A DNA stretch of 64,000 nt from Eubacterium sp. (GTDB lineage Bacteria; Bacillota; Clostridia; Oscillospirales; Acutalibacteraceae), in contig JAFSRX010000006.1 of assembly GCA_017445905.1 (NCBI GenBank), forward strand, positions 1-64,000, given 5' to 3'. Both the position numbers and the translations under genes were made by a program. Below are positions 32,996-41,911 of the stretch, one piece after another. Each line of letters starts with the position of its first letter. Position 1 is the first letter of the stretch. The notes below the pieces were generated by a model. It worked only from the letters and a program-made list of their open reading frames with translations, ran no database searches and was not told where the DNA came from.

Positions 32996-35371
32996 ATGAA
33001 AATGAACAAAAACTATGAAGCTCTTGAACTTGATAAGATACTGCAAATGCTCAAAGGGGAAACCTCCTGTGAGGATGCGGGTGAACTTGCCCTTGAAATA
33101 AAACCGACGAGTGATTTTGTAGCAGTATGTCAGCTTTTAAGTCAGACGGAGGACGCCTGTTCTCTTCTGGCTCGCTTCGGTGCGCCCTCTTTTTCGGGGC
33201 TGAGAAATATAAATAATCCTCTTGCAAGAGCAAATGCTGGCGGCTCTTTAGGTCAGGGCGAGCTGCTAAGAATAGGCTATACCTTGCGTTCAATAAGAAC
33301 GCTTTATGAATGGAGAAGTCATTGCAGCGGGGTTAATACCTCACTTGATTATCTTTTTGAGAGCATAACGGTTAACAAATATCTTGAGGATAAAATCTTC
33401 TCCTGCATAATCAGTGAGGATGAAATTGCCGATAAGGCGAGTGAAACCCTCTATGATATAAGAAAGAAAATCAGGGCAAAGAGCGCTTCGGTAAGAGAAA
33501 AAATGGATTCGATTATTCATAGTTCCCACTATGTTAAATTCCTTCAGGAGCCGATTGTAACCCAGAGGAACGGAAGGTATGTTGTTCCTGTTAAAAATGA
33601 ACACAGAAGCGATGTTCCGGGTCTTGTTCACGATACCTCTTCAAGCGGAGCAACAGTTTTTATTGAGCCTGTTTCCGTTGTTGAGGCGAATAACGATATA
33701 AAAATGCTTGAGGGAAGAGAGAGAGAAGAAATAGCGCGAATTCTCTATGAGCTTTCAAGCGAGGCGGGAAACTTTGCCGATTCAATAAAAATGAGCTATG
33801 ATGCGGCGGTATCGCTGAATCTTATTTTTGCCAAAGCACACCTTGCCGACAAGATGAGGGCTTTAAAGCCGATTGTTAATGCGGAAGGTGAGATTAATCT
33901 CAAAAAAGCACGCCATCCGCTAATTGATAAAAACAAGGTTGTTCCCATTGACGTTTCGCTCGGCGAGGAATTTGATACCCTTGTTATAACGGGTCCGAAT
34001 ACGGGCGGAAAAACTGTTTCAATAAAAACTATCGGCTTGCTCACATTAATGACAATGTGCGGACTTCTTATTCCCGCATCTGATAAATCAAAGATTTCAA
34101 TTTTCAACAATATTCTTGTTGATATCGGGGATGAACAGAGCATTGACCAGAGCCTTTCAACCTTCTCCTCCCATATGACGAATATCATTGATATTATGAA
34201 TCAGACTGATGAGTCAACCCTCGTTCTTATTGATGAGCTTGGCGCAGGAACTGACCCTGTTGAGGGAGCTGCGCTTGCTGTTTCGATTATTGAAAACCTC
34301 AGGTCAAAGGGCGCAAAAATCGCAGCCACAACTCACTATGCAGAGCTTAAAGCATATGCGCTTGATACCGACGGCGTAACAAACGGTTGCTGCGAATTTG
34401 ACGTTGAAACTTTAAGCCCGACATACAGACTTTTAATCGGCGTTCCCGGAAGGTCCAACGCCTTTGCGATTTCTCAGAGACTCGGAATGGAACAGAGCGT
34501 TATTGATAATGCAAACCGAATTGTAGGCTCGGATAATCGGGATTTCGAAGAGGTTCTTGAAAGACTTGAAAAAACCCGTCAGGAGCTTGAAGAGGAGAAA
34601 AAAACTGCTCAGGAGGCAACTGAAAGAGCAAAGAAAATTGAAGCAAAAGCGCAGAGCGAAAAAGATAAAATTGATGTTTTAAAAGAGAGGGAGCTCGATA
34701 GGGCAAAGAGGGAGGCTGAAAAGCTGATAAATCAGGCAAAGCAACAGTCCTCTCAATTCCTTCTTGAACTTGAAAAGCTGAAAAAAGAACAGAACAGTTC
34801 AAATGCAACTGAGATTGCAAAGAAAACCCGACGCGCCATTAAAACCCAGATGGGCGAAATGCAGGATCTTGTAAGTCCTCAGGAGCTTGCTGAAAACTGG
34901 GATTATGATTATAAGCTGCCCCGTATGCCAAAAGAGGGTGACGCTGTTGTTATAAGAGGAATAGGCGAGGGTGAAGTTGTTGAGGTTAAGGACGATAAAG
35001 TTCTCGTTAAATCAGGTCTTATTAAAACAAGGGTTAAGCTTTCCGATATTATGCTGATGGAGAAAAAGAAAAAGACTGTCAAGCAGTCTCAGAAGGTATA
35101 TAGAACATCATCAAGAGCGGATGCGGATGTTTCAACCGAACTCGATTTAAGAGGAATGAATACAGAAGAGGCACTATCAAGTCTCGGAATATTCATTGAT
35201 AAATGCGTATTAAACGGAATGGGTGAAATAAGAATAATTCACGGAAAAGGTCTTGGCGTTCTAAAAAAAGCAGTTGCAGAGGAACTAAGGCATCATCCGA
35301 ACATCGCTGAATACCGTTTGGGTCGCTACGGCGAAGGCGAGGACGGAGTAACAATAGCAAAACTAAAATAA
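32996..35371 (+). CDS. mutS2: Endonuclease MutS2
   Basis: 791 residues. MutS-like core with Walker A GPNTGGKTVSIKT (about 335-347) and Walker B LVLIDELGAGTDP, a long coiled coil (about 515-610) and a C-terminal Smr domain with ELDLRGMNTEEAL and IIHGKGLGVLKKAV (H-G-x-G). In Gram-positives MutS2 suppresses recombination and also rescues collided ribosomes. It starts 1 base after recO, an arrangement that couples two recombination proteins. Confidence 0.95.
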   Translation: MKMNKNYEALELDKILQMLKGETSCEDAGELALEIKPTSDFVAVCQLLSQTEDACSLLARFGAPSFSGLRNINNPLARANAGGSLGQGELLRIGYTLRSIRTLYEWRSHCSGVNTSLDYLFESITVNKYLEDKIFSCIISEDEIADKASETLYDIRKKIRAKSASVREKMDSIIHSSHYVKFLQEPIVTQRNGRYVVPVKNEHRSDVPGLVHDTSSSGATVFIEPVSVVEANNDIKMLEGREREEIARILYELSSEAGNFADSIKMSYDAAVSLNLIFAKAHLADKMRALKPIVNAEGEINLKKARHPLIDKNKVVPIDVSLGEEFDTLVITGPNTGGKTVSIKTIGLLTLMTMCGLLIPASDKSKISIFNNILVDIGDEQSIDQSLSTFSSHMTNIIDIMNQTDESTLVLIDELGAGTDPVEGAALAVSIIENLRSKGAKIAATTHYAELKAYALDTDGVTNGCCEFDVETLSPTYRLLIGVPGRSNAFAISQRLGMEQSVIDNANRIVGSDNRDFEEVLERLEKTRQELEEEKKTAQEATERAKKIEAKAQSEKDKIDVLKERELDRAKREAEKLINQAKQQSSQFLLELEKLKKEQNSSNATEIAKKTRRAIKTQMGEMQDLVSPQELAENWDYDYKLPRMPKEGDAVVIRGIGEGEVVEVKDDKVLVKSGLIKTRVKLSDIMLMEKKKKTVKQSQKVYRTSSRADADVSTELDLRGMNTEEALSSLGIFIDKCVLNGMGEIRIIHGKGLGVLKKAVAEELRHHPNIAEYRLGRYGEGEDGVTIAKLK

Positions 35372-35378
35372 CGGACAA

Positions 35379-35409
35379 GGGACAACTGGGGACTGTCCCC
35401 AGTTGTCCC
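35379..35409. repeat. GGGGACTGTCCCC-type palindrome
   Basis: 14-bp arms (35379-35392 and 35396-35409) around CTG. The centre matches 27529-27557 and 48011-48023; the flanks differ but stay complementary. Confidence 0.7.
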
Positions 35410-35410
35410 A

Positions 35411-35448
35411 AAATAACAAGGCGGTTCGATTGAACCGCCTTGTTATTT
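35411..35448. terminator. Bidirectional terminator between mutS2 and oadG
   Basis: 17-bp perfect stem (35411-35427 with 35432-35448), loop GATT. A/T-rich ends on both sides allow action in both directions. Confidence 0.92.
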
Positions 35449-35650
35449 ATTCTTCTTTGTTTTTATCTTTTTTAGAAAATCCTTTGTTGAGCGCATAGGT
35501 TGCAAGAATTATAATTCCTATAACAAGAAAAATTCCAACCATTCCAATAACAAGTGCGGGAAGTGTCTGCCTCCAGGAGCTTCCTCTGAAAACAAGTTTA
35601 TCAACGAGGGTAACGAGCTGCAGAGCTAAAATCTGTAATGTTGTAAGCAT
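35447..35650 (-). CDS. oadG: OadG-like gamma subunit of Na+-pump decarboxylase
   Basis: 67 residues: an N-terminal amphipathic part, one membrane helix (about 33-55) and a charged Lys/Glu tail, the plan of OadG/MmdD-type small subunits that hold the decarboxylase complex together. Lies 12 bases after the beta-subunit gene on the same strand. Sequence support is thin because the family is short; the neighbour carries most of the weight. Confidence 0.7.
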   Translation of the reverse strand: MLTTLQILALQLVTLVDKLVFRGSSWRQTLPALVIGMVGIFLVIGIIILATYALNKGFSKKDKNKEE

Positions 35651-35662
35651 AGTTTAACCTCC

Positions 35663-36829
35663 TTATACCAACGGTGCTACAAGAGCGAGGATAAGACCGC
35701 CTGCGATAACAGAAGCAATCTGACCCGAAACGTTTACGCTGATTGAATACATTAGCAGGAAGTTTTGCGGGTCCTCTTTAAGACCGAGCTGATTGACAAC
35801 TCTTCCGCTCATCGGGAACGCCGAAATACCTGCAGCGCCAATCATTGGATTAATCTTTCTGTCTTTTGGAAGAAAGATGTTTATAATCTTTGCAAACATA
35901 ACGCCGCCGACTGTATCGAAAATAAATGCAACAAGTCCGAGAGCTAAAATCATAAGCGTTTCAACATTAACAAATTCCGACCAGTGCATTCTTGATGCAA
36001 CTGCAATGCCGAGCATAATTGTTATTGAGTTTGCAAAAGCGTTCTGCGCTGTTTCGCTGAGTCCGTTAAGAACTCCGCATTCTCTTATAAGATTACCGAA
36101 CATAAGGAATCCGACAAGAGCAACTGAAGCGGGTGCAACAAGACCTGCAACAATAGTTACGATAACAGGGAAAACAATCTTGGTTGTTTTTGAAACCTCA
36201 CCTGCCTTATAAGGCATTCTGATAAGGCGTTCTTTTTTTGTTGTTACAGCCTTTATAACAGGTGGCTGAATAATCGGAACAAGCGCCATATAGGAATATG
36301 CGGCAACCATAATAGCTCCGAGATATGCCGAGCCGAGTTTATCTGCAACAAAGATTGAAGTCGGTCCGTCCGCCGCGCCGATAATTGCTATTGAGGCAGC
36401 ATCCTTGAGATCAAAGAAGAAGCCCGCCATAACGAAGGTGAAGAAAATTCCGAACTGAGCCGCAGCGCCGAAAAGCATAAGCCACGGATTTTTAAGAAGC
36501 GGTCCGAAATCAATCATCGCTCCTATTCCGATAAACAAAAGCAGGGGGAAGAGCTCATTTGCAATACCTGCATCAAAAAGCACTGTAATCGGTCCTTCTT
36601 TTCCTATTGCTCCCGAAAGGGGAAGGTTAACAAGAATTGTTCCGAAACCCATTGGCAGAAGCAGGGTGGGTTCCATCTCTTTTTTGATTGCAAGGAAAAC
36701 AAGAAGCGCGCCGATTGCAATCATCAAAAGCATTTTTAATCCGTCTCCCCATCCGCCAAGCGGAGCAGAGGGATTATAGAATTCGCCGAAAGCCGAAAAA
36801 AGGCTTTTAACGGTTTCCAAGAAATTCAT
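35663..36829 (-). CDS. oadB: Sodium ion-translocating decarboxylase beta subunit
   Basis: 388 residues with about ten membrane helices. Conserved Na+-path motifs are visible: IGIGAMIDFGPLL, GAADGPTSIFVADKLG (key Asp), NSITIMLGIAVASRMHW and MIGAAGISAFPMSGRVVNQLG. It couples decarboxylation of oxaloacetate, methylmalonyl-CoA or glutaconyl-CoA to Na+ export. The alpha (carboxyltransferase) and biotin-carrier genes are not in the window, so the substrate is open. Start follows GGAGGT. Confidence 0.92.
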   Translation of the reverse strand: MNFLETVKSLFSAFGEFYNPSAPLGGWGDGLKMLLMIAIGALLVFLAIKKEMEPTLLLPMGFGTILVNLPLSGAIGKEGPITVLFDAGIANELFPLLLFIGIGAMIDFGPLLKNPWLMLFGAAAQFGIFFTFVMAGFFFDLKDAASIAIIGAADGPTSIFVADKLGSAYLGAIMVAAYSYMALVPIIQPPVIKAVTTKKERLIRMPYKAGEVSKTTKIVFPVIVTIVAGLVAPASVALVGFLMFGNLIRECGVLNGLSETAQNAFANSITIMLGIAVASRMHWSEFVNVETLMILALGLVAFIFDTVGGVMFAKIINIFLPKDRKINPMIGAAGISAFPMSGRVVNQLGLKEDPQNFLLMYSISVNVSGQIASVIAGGLILALVAPLV

Positions 36830-36867
36830 ACACTTACCTCCAATATATGGATATATTTACTATATAT

Positions 36868-36897
36868 ATAATAATGTATTAAGTGAGAGATTGTCAA
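36868..36897 (-). promoter_or_regulatory. Promoter of oadB-oadG
   Basis: Minus strand: TTGACA (36897-36892), 18 bases, TATTAT (36873-36868), 38 bases before the start codon. Confidence 0.65.
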
Positions 36898-36932
36898 TAA
36901 AAATCTTTTGATAAAAAATATTCCTTTTTTTC

Positions 36933-36961
36933 TTGACAACGGGGAAGGGTTTTAGTATAAT
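36933..36961 (+). promoter_or_regulatory. Consensus SigA promoter of ylxM-ffh-rpsP
   Basis: TTGACA (36933-36938), 17 bases, TATAAT (36956-36961): a perfect match, as expected for a ribosome/secretion operon. Confidence 0.93.
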
Positions 36962-37022
36962 AAACACCGCTGTAAAGATAAAATGCTTTACACTCAAACG
37001 ATTTACGGAAAGGAAGGGTAGT

Positions 37023-37385
37023 ATGGCAAAAAACCTCGAGATATCAAATCTGCTTGATTTCTACGGCGAAATGCTGACTCAAAAACAAAGAGATTTCCTT
37101 GATTACTACTATAACGAAGACCTTTCTCTTTCCGAAATAGCGCAAAACGAGGGAATAACCCGTCAGGGAGTAAGGGATTCAATCAAAAGGGCTGAGGCTC
37201 AGATGTTTGAAATGGAAAAAAAGCTCGCTTTGTTTGAAAAGTTTAATGATTTAAAAAAAGGGCTGGAAGAGATTAAGGAATGCGCTGACGTTATTTATGA
37301 ATATAATCTCAACCACTCCCTTTCACGAGAAATAAACGAAAATGTTGTTAAAATAAAATCCCTTGCGGATTATTTAGGAGAATGA
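37023..37385 (+). CDS. ylxM: YlxM family HTH protein (UPF0122)
   Basis: 120 residues. A sigma-70 region 4-like helix-turn-helix (SLSEIAQNEGITRQGVRDSIKRAE, about 36-59) is followed by a coiled coil. In Streptococcus YlxM associates with the SRP components encoded next to it. The ATG at 37023 has GGAAGG upstream; an in-frame TTG extension overlaps the -35 box and is excluded. Ends 4 bases before the ffh start. Confidence 0.9.
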   Translation: MAKNLEISNLLDFYGEMLTQKQRDFLDYYYNEDLSLSEIAQNEGITRQGVRDSIKRAEAQMFEMEKKLALFEKFNDLKKGLEEIKECADVIYEYNLNHSLSREINENVVKIKSLADYLGE

Positions 37386-37389
37386 TAAC

Positions 37390-38790
37390 TTGGCTTTTGA
37401 AGGACTCAGTGAACGCCTTGAAAGTTCATTTAAAAAGCTTCGTGCCAAGGGAAAGCTGACCGAAGCCGATGTTAAAGAGGCAATGCGCGAGGTCAGACTT
37501 GCACTTCTCGAAGCAGATGTTAACTACAAGGTATCAAAAGAATTTACTAAAAAAGTAACTGAACGTGCTATTGGCGCCGATGTTATGGAATCGCTGACCC
37601 CGGGTCAGATGGTTATAAAAATAGTTAATGAAGAGCTGACCGAGCTGATGGGAGGAAACGAGTCACGACTCGCAATCGCAAACCATCCGCCAACAATCGT
37701 TATGATGTGCGGACTTCAGGGTAGCGGTAAAACAACCCACAGTGCAAAGCTCGCAAATAAGCTCAGAAAAGATGGCCACAGACCGCTTCTTGTAGCCTGC
37801 GACGTATATCGACCTGCGGCTATCAAACAGCTCCAGGTTGTTGGTGAACAGGTTAATACTCCCGTTTTTGAAATGGGGACGGAAAACCCTGTTCATATTG
37901 CCGAAGAGGCTGTTAAACACGCTAAGGACTACGGTTATGATTATGTTATCATAGATACAGCGGGTCGTCTTCATATTGATGAAGAGCTTATGGCTGAGCT
38001 TACCAACATAAGAGCAACTGTTCATCCCCATGAAATTCTTCTTGTTATCGACGCGATGACGGGTCAGGATGCGGTTAACGTTGCAAAGAGCTTTAACGAA
38101 ACGCTCGGAATCGACGGCGTTATATTAACAAAGCTCGACGGCGATACCCGAGGCGGTGCCGCTCTTTCGGTAAGAGCTGTAACAGGAAAGCCGATTAAAT
38201 TTGTCGGTATGGGCGAAAAGCTCGATAATCTTGAAACCTTCCATCCGAGCAGAATGGCGTCAAGAATTCTCGGAATGGGCGACGTTCTTTCATTTATTGA
38301 AAAAGCGGAAATTGCTCTTGATGAGAAAAAGGCAGCCGAGCTCGAAAAGAAGCTTGCTAAAAACAAGTTTGATTTAAACGATTTACTCGATCAGTTTGAA
38401 CAGCTTGAAAGAATGGGCTCAATAAAAGATACGATTAAGCTCATTCCGGGTATAGGCAAGCAGATAAAGGATGAGGATATTGATGAAAAGGCATTCGATA
38501 AAATGAGAGCAATCATTTATTCGATGACTAAACAGGAAAGAGAAAAGCCTGAAATCATCAATGCCTCCCGAAAAAGAAGAATTGCGGCAGGTTGCGGAAA
38601 AACTGTTGAGGATGTTAACAAGCTTCTCTCTCAGTTCAAGCAGATGCAAAAGATGTTTAAGCAGTTCTCAGGGGGCAAGGGCGGACCTAAAATCAGCAAG
38701 AAAATGCGCCGCCTTATGCAGCAGAATCCGGAAATGGCTCAGAAGATTATGGGTAACTCCCAACAGAACAATAATCCTTTCGGCTTCTGA
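37390..38790 (+). CDS. ffh: Signal recognition particle protein Ffh (SRP54)
   Basis: 466 residues with a TTG start preceded by AGGAG. N domain, then G domain with GLQGSGKTTHSAKLA (about 107-121), DTAGRLH and TKLDGDTRGG, then the Met-rich M domain (QMQKMFKQFSGG, KKMRRLMQQNPEMAQKIM) that binds signal peptides and SRP RNA. Delivers nascent membrane proteins to FtsY. Standard order ylxM-ffh-rpsP. Confidence 0.96.
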   Translation: MAFEGLSERLESSFKKLRAKGKLTEADVKEAMREVRLALLEADVNYKVSKEFTKKVTERAIGADVMESLTPGQMVIKIVNEELTELMGGNESRLAIANHPPTIVMMCGLQGSGKTTHSAKLANKLRKDGHRPLLVACDVYRPAAIKQLQVVGEQVNTPVFEMGTENPVHIAEEAVKHAKDYGYDYVIIDTAGRLHIDEELMAELTNIRATVHPHEILLVIDAMTGQDAVNVAKSFNETLGIDGVILTKLDGDTRGGAALSVRAVTGKPIKFVGMGEKLDNLETFHPSRMASRILGMGDVLSFIEKAEIALDEKKAAELEKKLAKNKFDLNDLLDQFEQLERMGSIKDTIKLIPGIGKQIKDEDIDEKAFDKMRAIIYSMTKQEREKPEIINASRKRRIAAGCGKTVEDVNKLLSQFKQMQKMFKQFSGGKGGPKISKKMRRLMQQNPEMAQKIMGNSQQNNNPFGF

Positions 38791-38865
38791 TAAAAAGGTT
38801 AAATCCAAAGCAATTTTGGTTATAATATTATTTAACATATACTTAAATTACGGAGGTAAGAAAAA

Positions 38866-39108
38866 ATGGCAGTAAAAATCAGACTTCGCAGAATGGGTGC
38901 AAAGAAAGCTCCTTTCTATCGTGTTGTTGTTGCAGATTCAAGATATCCCAGAGACGGACGTTTCATCGAGGAAATCGGAACTTATAACACAATGACAGAG
39001 CCTGCTCAGACTAATATTGATGCAGACAAGGCTAAGAAGTGGATTGCAAACGGTGCTCAGCCAACTGAGACAGTTAAGAGCATTTTCAAAAAAGAAGGCA
39101 TCCTTTAA
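38866..39108 (+). CDS. rpsP: 30S ribosomal protein S16
   Basis: 80 residues: [21 protein letters not shown] at the N-terminus is diagnostic, with the later FIEEIGTYN. Ribosome site GGAGGT. Binds 16S rRNA in the body of the small subunit. Followed 35 bases later by khpA, as in most Bacillota. Confidence 0.97.
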   Translation: MAVKIRLRRMGAKKAPFYRVVVADSRYPRDGRFIEEIGTYNTMTEPAQTNIDADKAKKWIANGAQPTETVKSIFKKEGIL

Positions 39109-39143
39109 TCCCTTAAGGATTAGGTTAATTGGAGGTGTTTTCT

Positions 39144-39377
39144 TTGGAAGAATTGTTGATATCCATAACTAAGGGTTTGGTTGATAATCCAAACGAAGTT
39201 TCTATCGATATTGATGAGCCTAACGAAGAAGGCGTTGTAGTATATCATCTTCATGTTGCCGAGGGCGATATGGGAAGAGTTATTGGTAAGCAGGGCAGAA
39301 TTGCAAAGGCAATAAGAGTTGTTATGCGCGCTGCTGCTAACAGAAGAGATGCAAAAATATCGGTTGAAATAGACTAA
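39144..39377 (+). CDS. khpA: KH domain RNA-binding protein KhpA (YlqC)
   Basis: 77 residues from a TTG at 39144, chosen because GGAGGTG lies 6 bases upstream and would otherwise be inside the gene. The KH motif is MGRVIGKQGRIAKAIR (GxxG loop). KhpA pairs with KhpB/Jag to bind RNA and affects cell division in streptococci. Lies between rpsP and rimM as usual, and closes this transcript at a terminator. Confidence 0.9.
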   Translation: MEELLISITKGLVDNPNEVSIDIDEPNEEGVVVYHLHVAEGDMGRVIGKQGRIAKAIRVVMRAAANRRDAKISVEID

Positions 39378-39380
39378 TGA

Positions 39381-39407
39381 AAAACGCCCTCGAATGAGGG
39401 CATTTTT
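39381..39407 (+). terminator. Terminator after khpA
   Basis: GCCCTC (39386-39391) pairs with GAGGGC (39396-39401) around GAAT, followed by ATTTTT. Confidence 0.85.
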
Positions 39408-39439
39408 CAGTTGATTGAGCGCAACGAGAACCCAAATAA

Positions 39440-39611
39440 CTCCCCTTGTTAAAGGGGAGATGTCGTCCATTGGTAATAAGAGAATACTAACGGCTTTTTG
39501 GACGACAGAGGGGATGGTCGTGGAGATTAAGAACGTGTTTCAGATAGGCGTTCTGAGATTTAAGTGACCATCCCTCCACCGCAAGCGGTCCCCCTCCCTT
39601 TGACAAGGGAG
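39440..39611. repeat. MITE-like element between khpA and rimM
   Basis: Terminal inverted repeats (39440-39459 and 39594-39611, CTCCCCTTG-type) enclose two more inverted pairs: TGTCGTCCA (39461-39469) with TGGACGACA (39499-39507), and GGGATGGTC with GACCATCCC (about 39512 and 39566). About 172 bases, no reading frame. Similar CCTCCCTTTGTCAAAGGG-ended elements are common in clostridial genomes by my recollection. It separates rimM from the upstream operon; rimM needs another promoter or read-through. Confidence 0.8.
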
Positions 39612-39628
39612 GTTATAAGGAATGAATT

Positions 39629-40138
39629 ATGAAAACTTATCTTGAAATTGGAAAAGTTAATAATACCCATGGCTTAAAGGGTGAGGTTAAGCTTGAAATG
39701 TGGTGCGACGGAATTGATTATATCAAGCAGCTTAAAACCGTTTATCTTGATGATAAGGGCAATAAGGCGCTCAGCATTGTTTCGGCGCGTCCGCAAAAGA
39801 ATATCGCAATAATAAAATTCAGCGAAATTAATTCGATTGAAGAGGCGCAGGAGCTTAAAAACAAAATCATTTTCTGTAACAGAAACGATGCTGAAATTGA
39901 TGAGGATGCATATTATCTTGCAGACATAATCGGCTGCAGCGTTGTTGATATTGAAAGCAATAAAGAATACGGAAAAATATCGGATGTTATGAACTACGGC
40001 TCGAGCGATATTTATGATGTTGTTCAAGGAAAAAAGCATTATCTCATTCCTGCAATAGAGGATGTTGTTAAAGAAATAGATACCGAAAAACAAATTGTTT
40101 TAATTAAAGCGATGAAGGGACTTTTCGATGAGGATTGA
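39629..40138 (+). CDS. rimM: Ribosome maturation factor RimM
   Basis: 169 residues. Starts LEIGKVNNTHGLKGEVKL, the family hallmark, and has the C-terminal PRC-barrel segment with YGKISDVMNYGSSDIYDV. Binds S19 and helps mature the 30S head. Overlaps trmD by 11 bases. The MITE-like element ends 17 bases before the start codon and contributes part of the upstream region, including GGAGG at the edge. Confidence 0.92.
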   Translation: MKTYLEIGKVNNTHGLKGEVKLEMWCDGIDYIKQLKTVYLDDKGNKALSIVSARPQKNIAIIKFSEINSIEEAQELKNKIIFCNRNDAEIDEDAYYLADIIGCSVVDIESNKEYGKISDVMNYGSSDIYDVVQGKKHYLIPAIEDVVKEIDTEKQIVLIKAMKGLFDED

Positions 40139-40859
40139 TATATTGACTCTGTTTTGCGATATGTGTGAAAGTGTTCTTAGTGAGAGCATAATCGGAAGGG
40201 CAAGACAGTCGAAAAAGGTTGAAATCAACTGCATTGATATAAGGGATTATACCCAGGATAAGCACAGAAGGGTTGACGATAAGCCCTATGGCGGAGGAAT
40301 GGGTATGATTATGCAGGCTCAACCGATTTATGATTGCTATAATTCACTTTGCAAAGAGCTTGGCAAACGTCCTCATCTGATTTATATGACTCCCCAGGGA
40401 AAAAACCTGACTCAGCAGAGGGTTAAGGAGCTTTCAAAGCTTGATAATATCGCAATTCTCTGCGGACACTATGAGGGAATAGACGAAAGAGTTATTGAAG
40501 AGCTTGAGCCCGAGGAAATTTCAATCGGTGATTATGTTTTAACAGGCGGGGAGCTTCCTGCGTTAATTCTTGCCGATTCAGTTTCAAGAATGCTCGATGG
40601 CGTATTATCAAACAGTGAATGCTTTGAAGAGGAAAGCCACTATAACGGACTTCTTGAATATCCCCAATACACTCATCCGAGCGTATGGAACGGCAGAGTA
40701 GTTCCCGAAGTCCTTCTTTCAGGGCATCACGAAAATGTTGATAAGTGGCGCAGAGAGCAGGCGTTAAAACGCACAAAGCAGCGCCGTCCCGATATGCTCG
40801 ATAATGCGAATTTAAGCAAAAAAGATATTGAGTATCTTGATTCTATTGAAAAGGAATAA
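40128..40859 (+). CDS. trmD: tRNA (guanine37-N1)-methyltransferase TrmD
   Basis: 243 residues. IDILTLFCDM at the start, CGHYEGIDERV, the SAM-binding knot GDYVLTGGELPALILAD and YTHPSVWNG are all present. Makes m1G37 and prevents +1 frameshifts. Follows rimM in overlap. rplS (L19), often next, is not here. Confidence 0.95.
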   Translation: MRIDILTLFCDMCESVLSESIIGRARQSKKVEINCIDIRDYTQDKHRRVDDKPYGGGMGMIMQAQPIYDCYNSLCKELGKRPHLIYMTPQGKNLTQQRVKELSKLDNIAILCGHYEGIDERVIEELEPEEISIGDYVLTGGELPALILADSVSRMLDGVLSNSECFEEESHYNGLLEYPQYTHPSVWNGRVVPEVLLSGHHENVDKWRREQALKRTKQRRPDMLDNANLSKKDIEYLDSIEKE

Positions 40860-40971
40860 TTTAACATTTTTATTGTATTAGACTGTATTAAAAAATATGT
40901 TGATTTTGCACAAATATGAGCTGTTTAATTTGTGAATAATTTATTACTCATACGAAGTTTTAAAAAGTTGG

Positions 40972-40999
40972 TTGACGATTTTACTTTTAGTGATATAAT
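40972..40999 (+). promoter_or_regulatory. Promoter of ptsH
   Basis: TTGACG (40972-40977), 16 bases, TATAAT (40994-40999). The message then has an untranslated leader of roughly 75 bases. The rest of the gap 40860-41080 is AT-rich without other signals. Confidence 0.75.
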
Positions 41000-41080
41000 A
41001 AAGCAGGTGAATGAAGAAAAGCACCAAGATAAAAAGCTAGTATATAGCGCGAAAGAACATTATTATGAGAGGTACAGGAA

Positions 41081-41344
41081 ATGTTCGTTAAAGATGTAAC
41101 AGTAGAAAATCAGGTAGGACTTCACGCAAGACCGGCAACATTTTTTATTCAGAAAGCAAACGAATTCAAGTCATCAATCTGGGTTGAGAAGGAAGAGAGA
41201 AGAGTTAATGCAAAATCTCTTTTAGGCGTTCTTTCACTCGGTATTATGGGTGGCACAGATATCAGAATCATTGCTGACGGTTCTGACGAAGAAGAGGCAG
41301 TTGACGGACTTGTTGCACTCGTTAAAAGCGGTTTCAACGAGTAA
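41081..41344 (+). CDS. ptsH: HPr family phosphocarrier protein
   Basis: 87 residues. QVGLHARPATFF carries the phosphorylatable His15 and KSLLGVLSLGI the regulatory serine near 46, so it is HPr rather than Crh (which lacks the His). In Bacillota HPr moves phosphate in sugar PTS and, as Ser-P form, serves carbon catabolite repression with CcpA. Monocistronic, with no ptsI beside it. Confidence 0.92.
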   Translation: MFVKDVTVENQVGLHARPATFFIQKANEFKSSIWVEKEERRVNAKSLLGVLSLGIMGGTDIRIIADGSDEEEAVDGLVALVKSGFNE

Positions 41345-41363
41345 TTATCAACATAAGAGTTAT

Positions 41364-41402
41364 TAAGATATCTTGCCCGTCGGCGAGGTATCTTATTTTT
41401 TA
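41364..41402 (+). terminator. Terminator of ptsH
   Basis: AAGATA-CTTGCC pairs with GGCAAG-like GGCGAG and TATCTT with small bulges (41365-41394), followed by a T-run. Confidence 0.8.
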
Positions 41403-41416
41403 GTTTTAAGGAAAAT

Positions 41417-41875
41417 ATGATAAGAATATGTTTTGTCTGCCACGGGAATATCTGCCGTTCACCGATGGCTGAATTTATAATGAAAAAACTTGTTGAAGAT
41501 GAGGGCAGAGCGGATGAGTTTTTTATTGAATCAAAGGCAACCCATACCGATGAGATATGGAACGGTATCGGAAGCCATATATATCCACCTGCTCAGGAGG
41601 AACTGAAAAGAAACGGCGTTCCTTTTGATAAAAACAAGAGAGCAGTGCTTCTCGATAAGAGCGACTGCGATAGATATGATTTATTCATCGGAATGGATAG
41701 CGAAAATATACGCTATATGCAACGGATTTTAGGAACTAAGGCGAATGAAAAAATCCATAAGCTCCTTGAATACAGCAATGGCGGAGATGTTTATGACCCG
41801 TGGTATTCAGACAATTTTGAGCTTGCATTCAACAGTATATACAGCGGCTGCAAAGCTCTTTTAAAAACACTGTAA
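41417..41875 (+). CDS. Low-molecular-weight protein-tyrosine phosphatase
   Basis: 152 residues. The phosphate loop C-x5-R-S is in VCHGNICRSPMAEF (7-20) and the general acid in YDPWYSDN. Such phosphatases act on bacterial tyrosine kinases controlling capsule, or as arginine/tyrosine phosphatases in stress; no kinase partner is nearby. Begins shortly after the ptsH terminator, 36 bases before uvrC, which suggests co-transcription with uvrC. Confidence 0.9.
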   Translation: MIRICFVCHGNICRSPMAEFIMKKLVEDEGRADEFFIESKATHTDEIWNGIGSHIYPPAQEELKRNGVPFDKNKRAVLLDKSDCDRYDLFIGMDSENIRYMQRILGTKANEKIHKLLEYSNGGDVYDPWYSDNFELAFNSIYSGCKALLKTL

Positions 41876-41911
41876 TATACTATTTATATAATTGAGAAAG
41901 GAGGAATTGCC

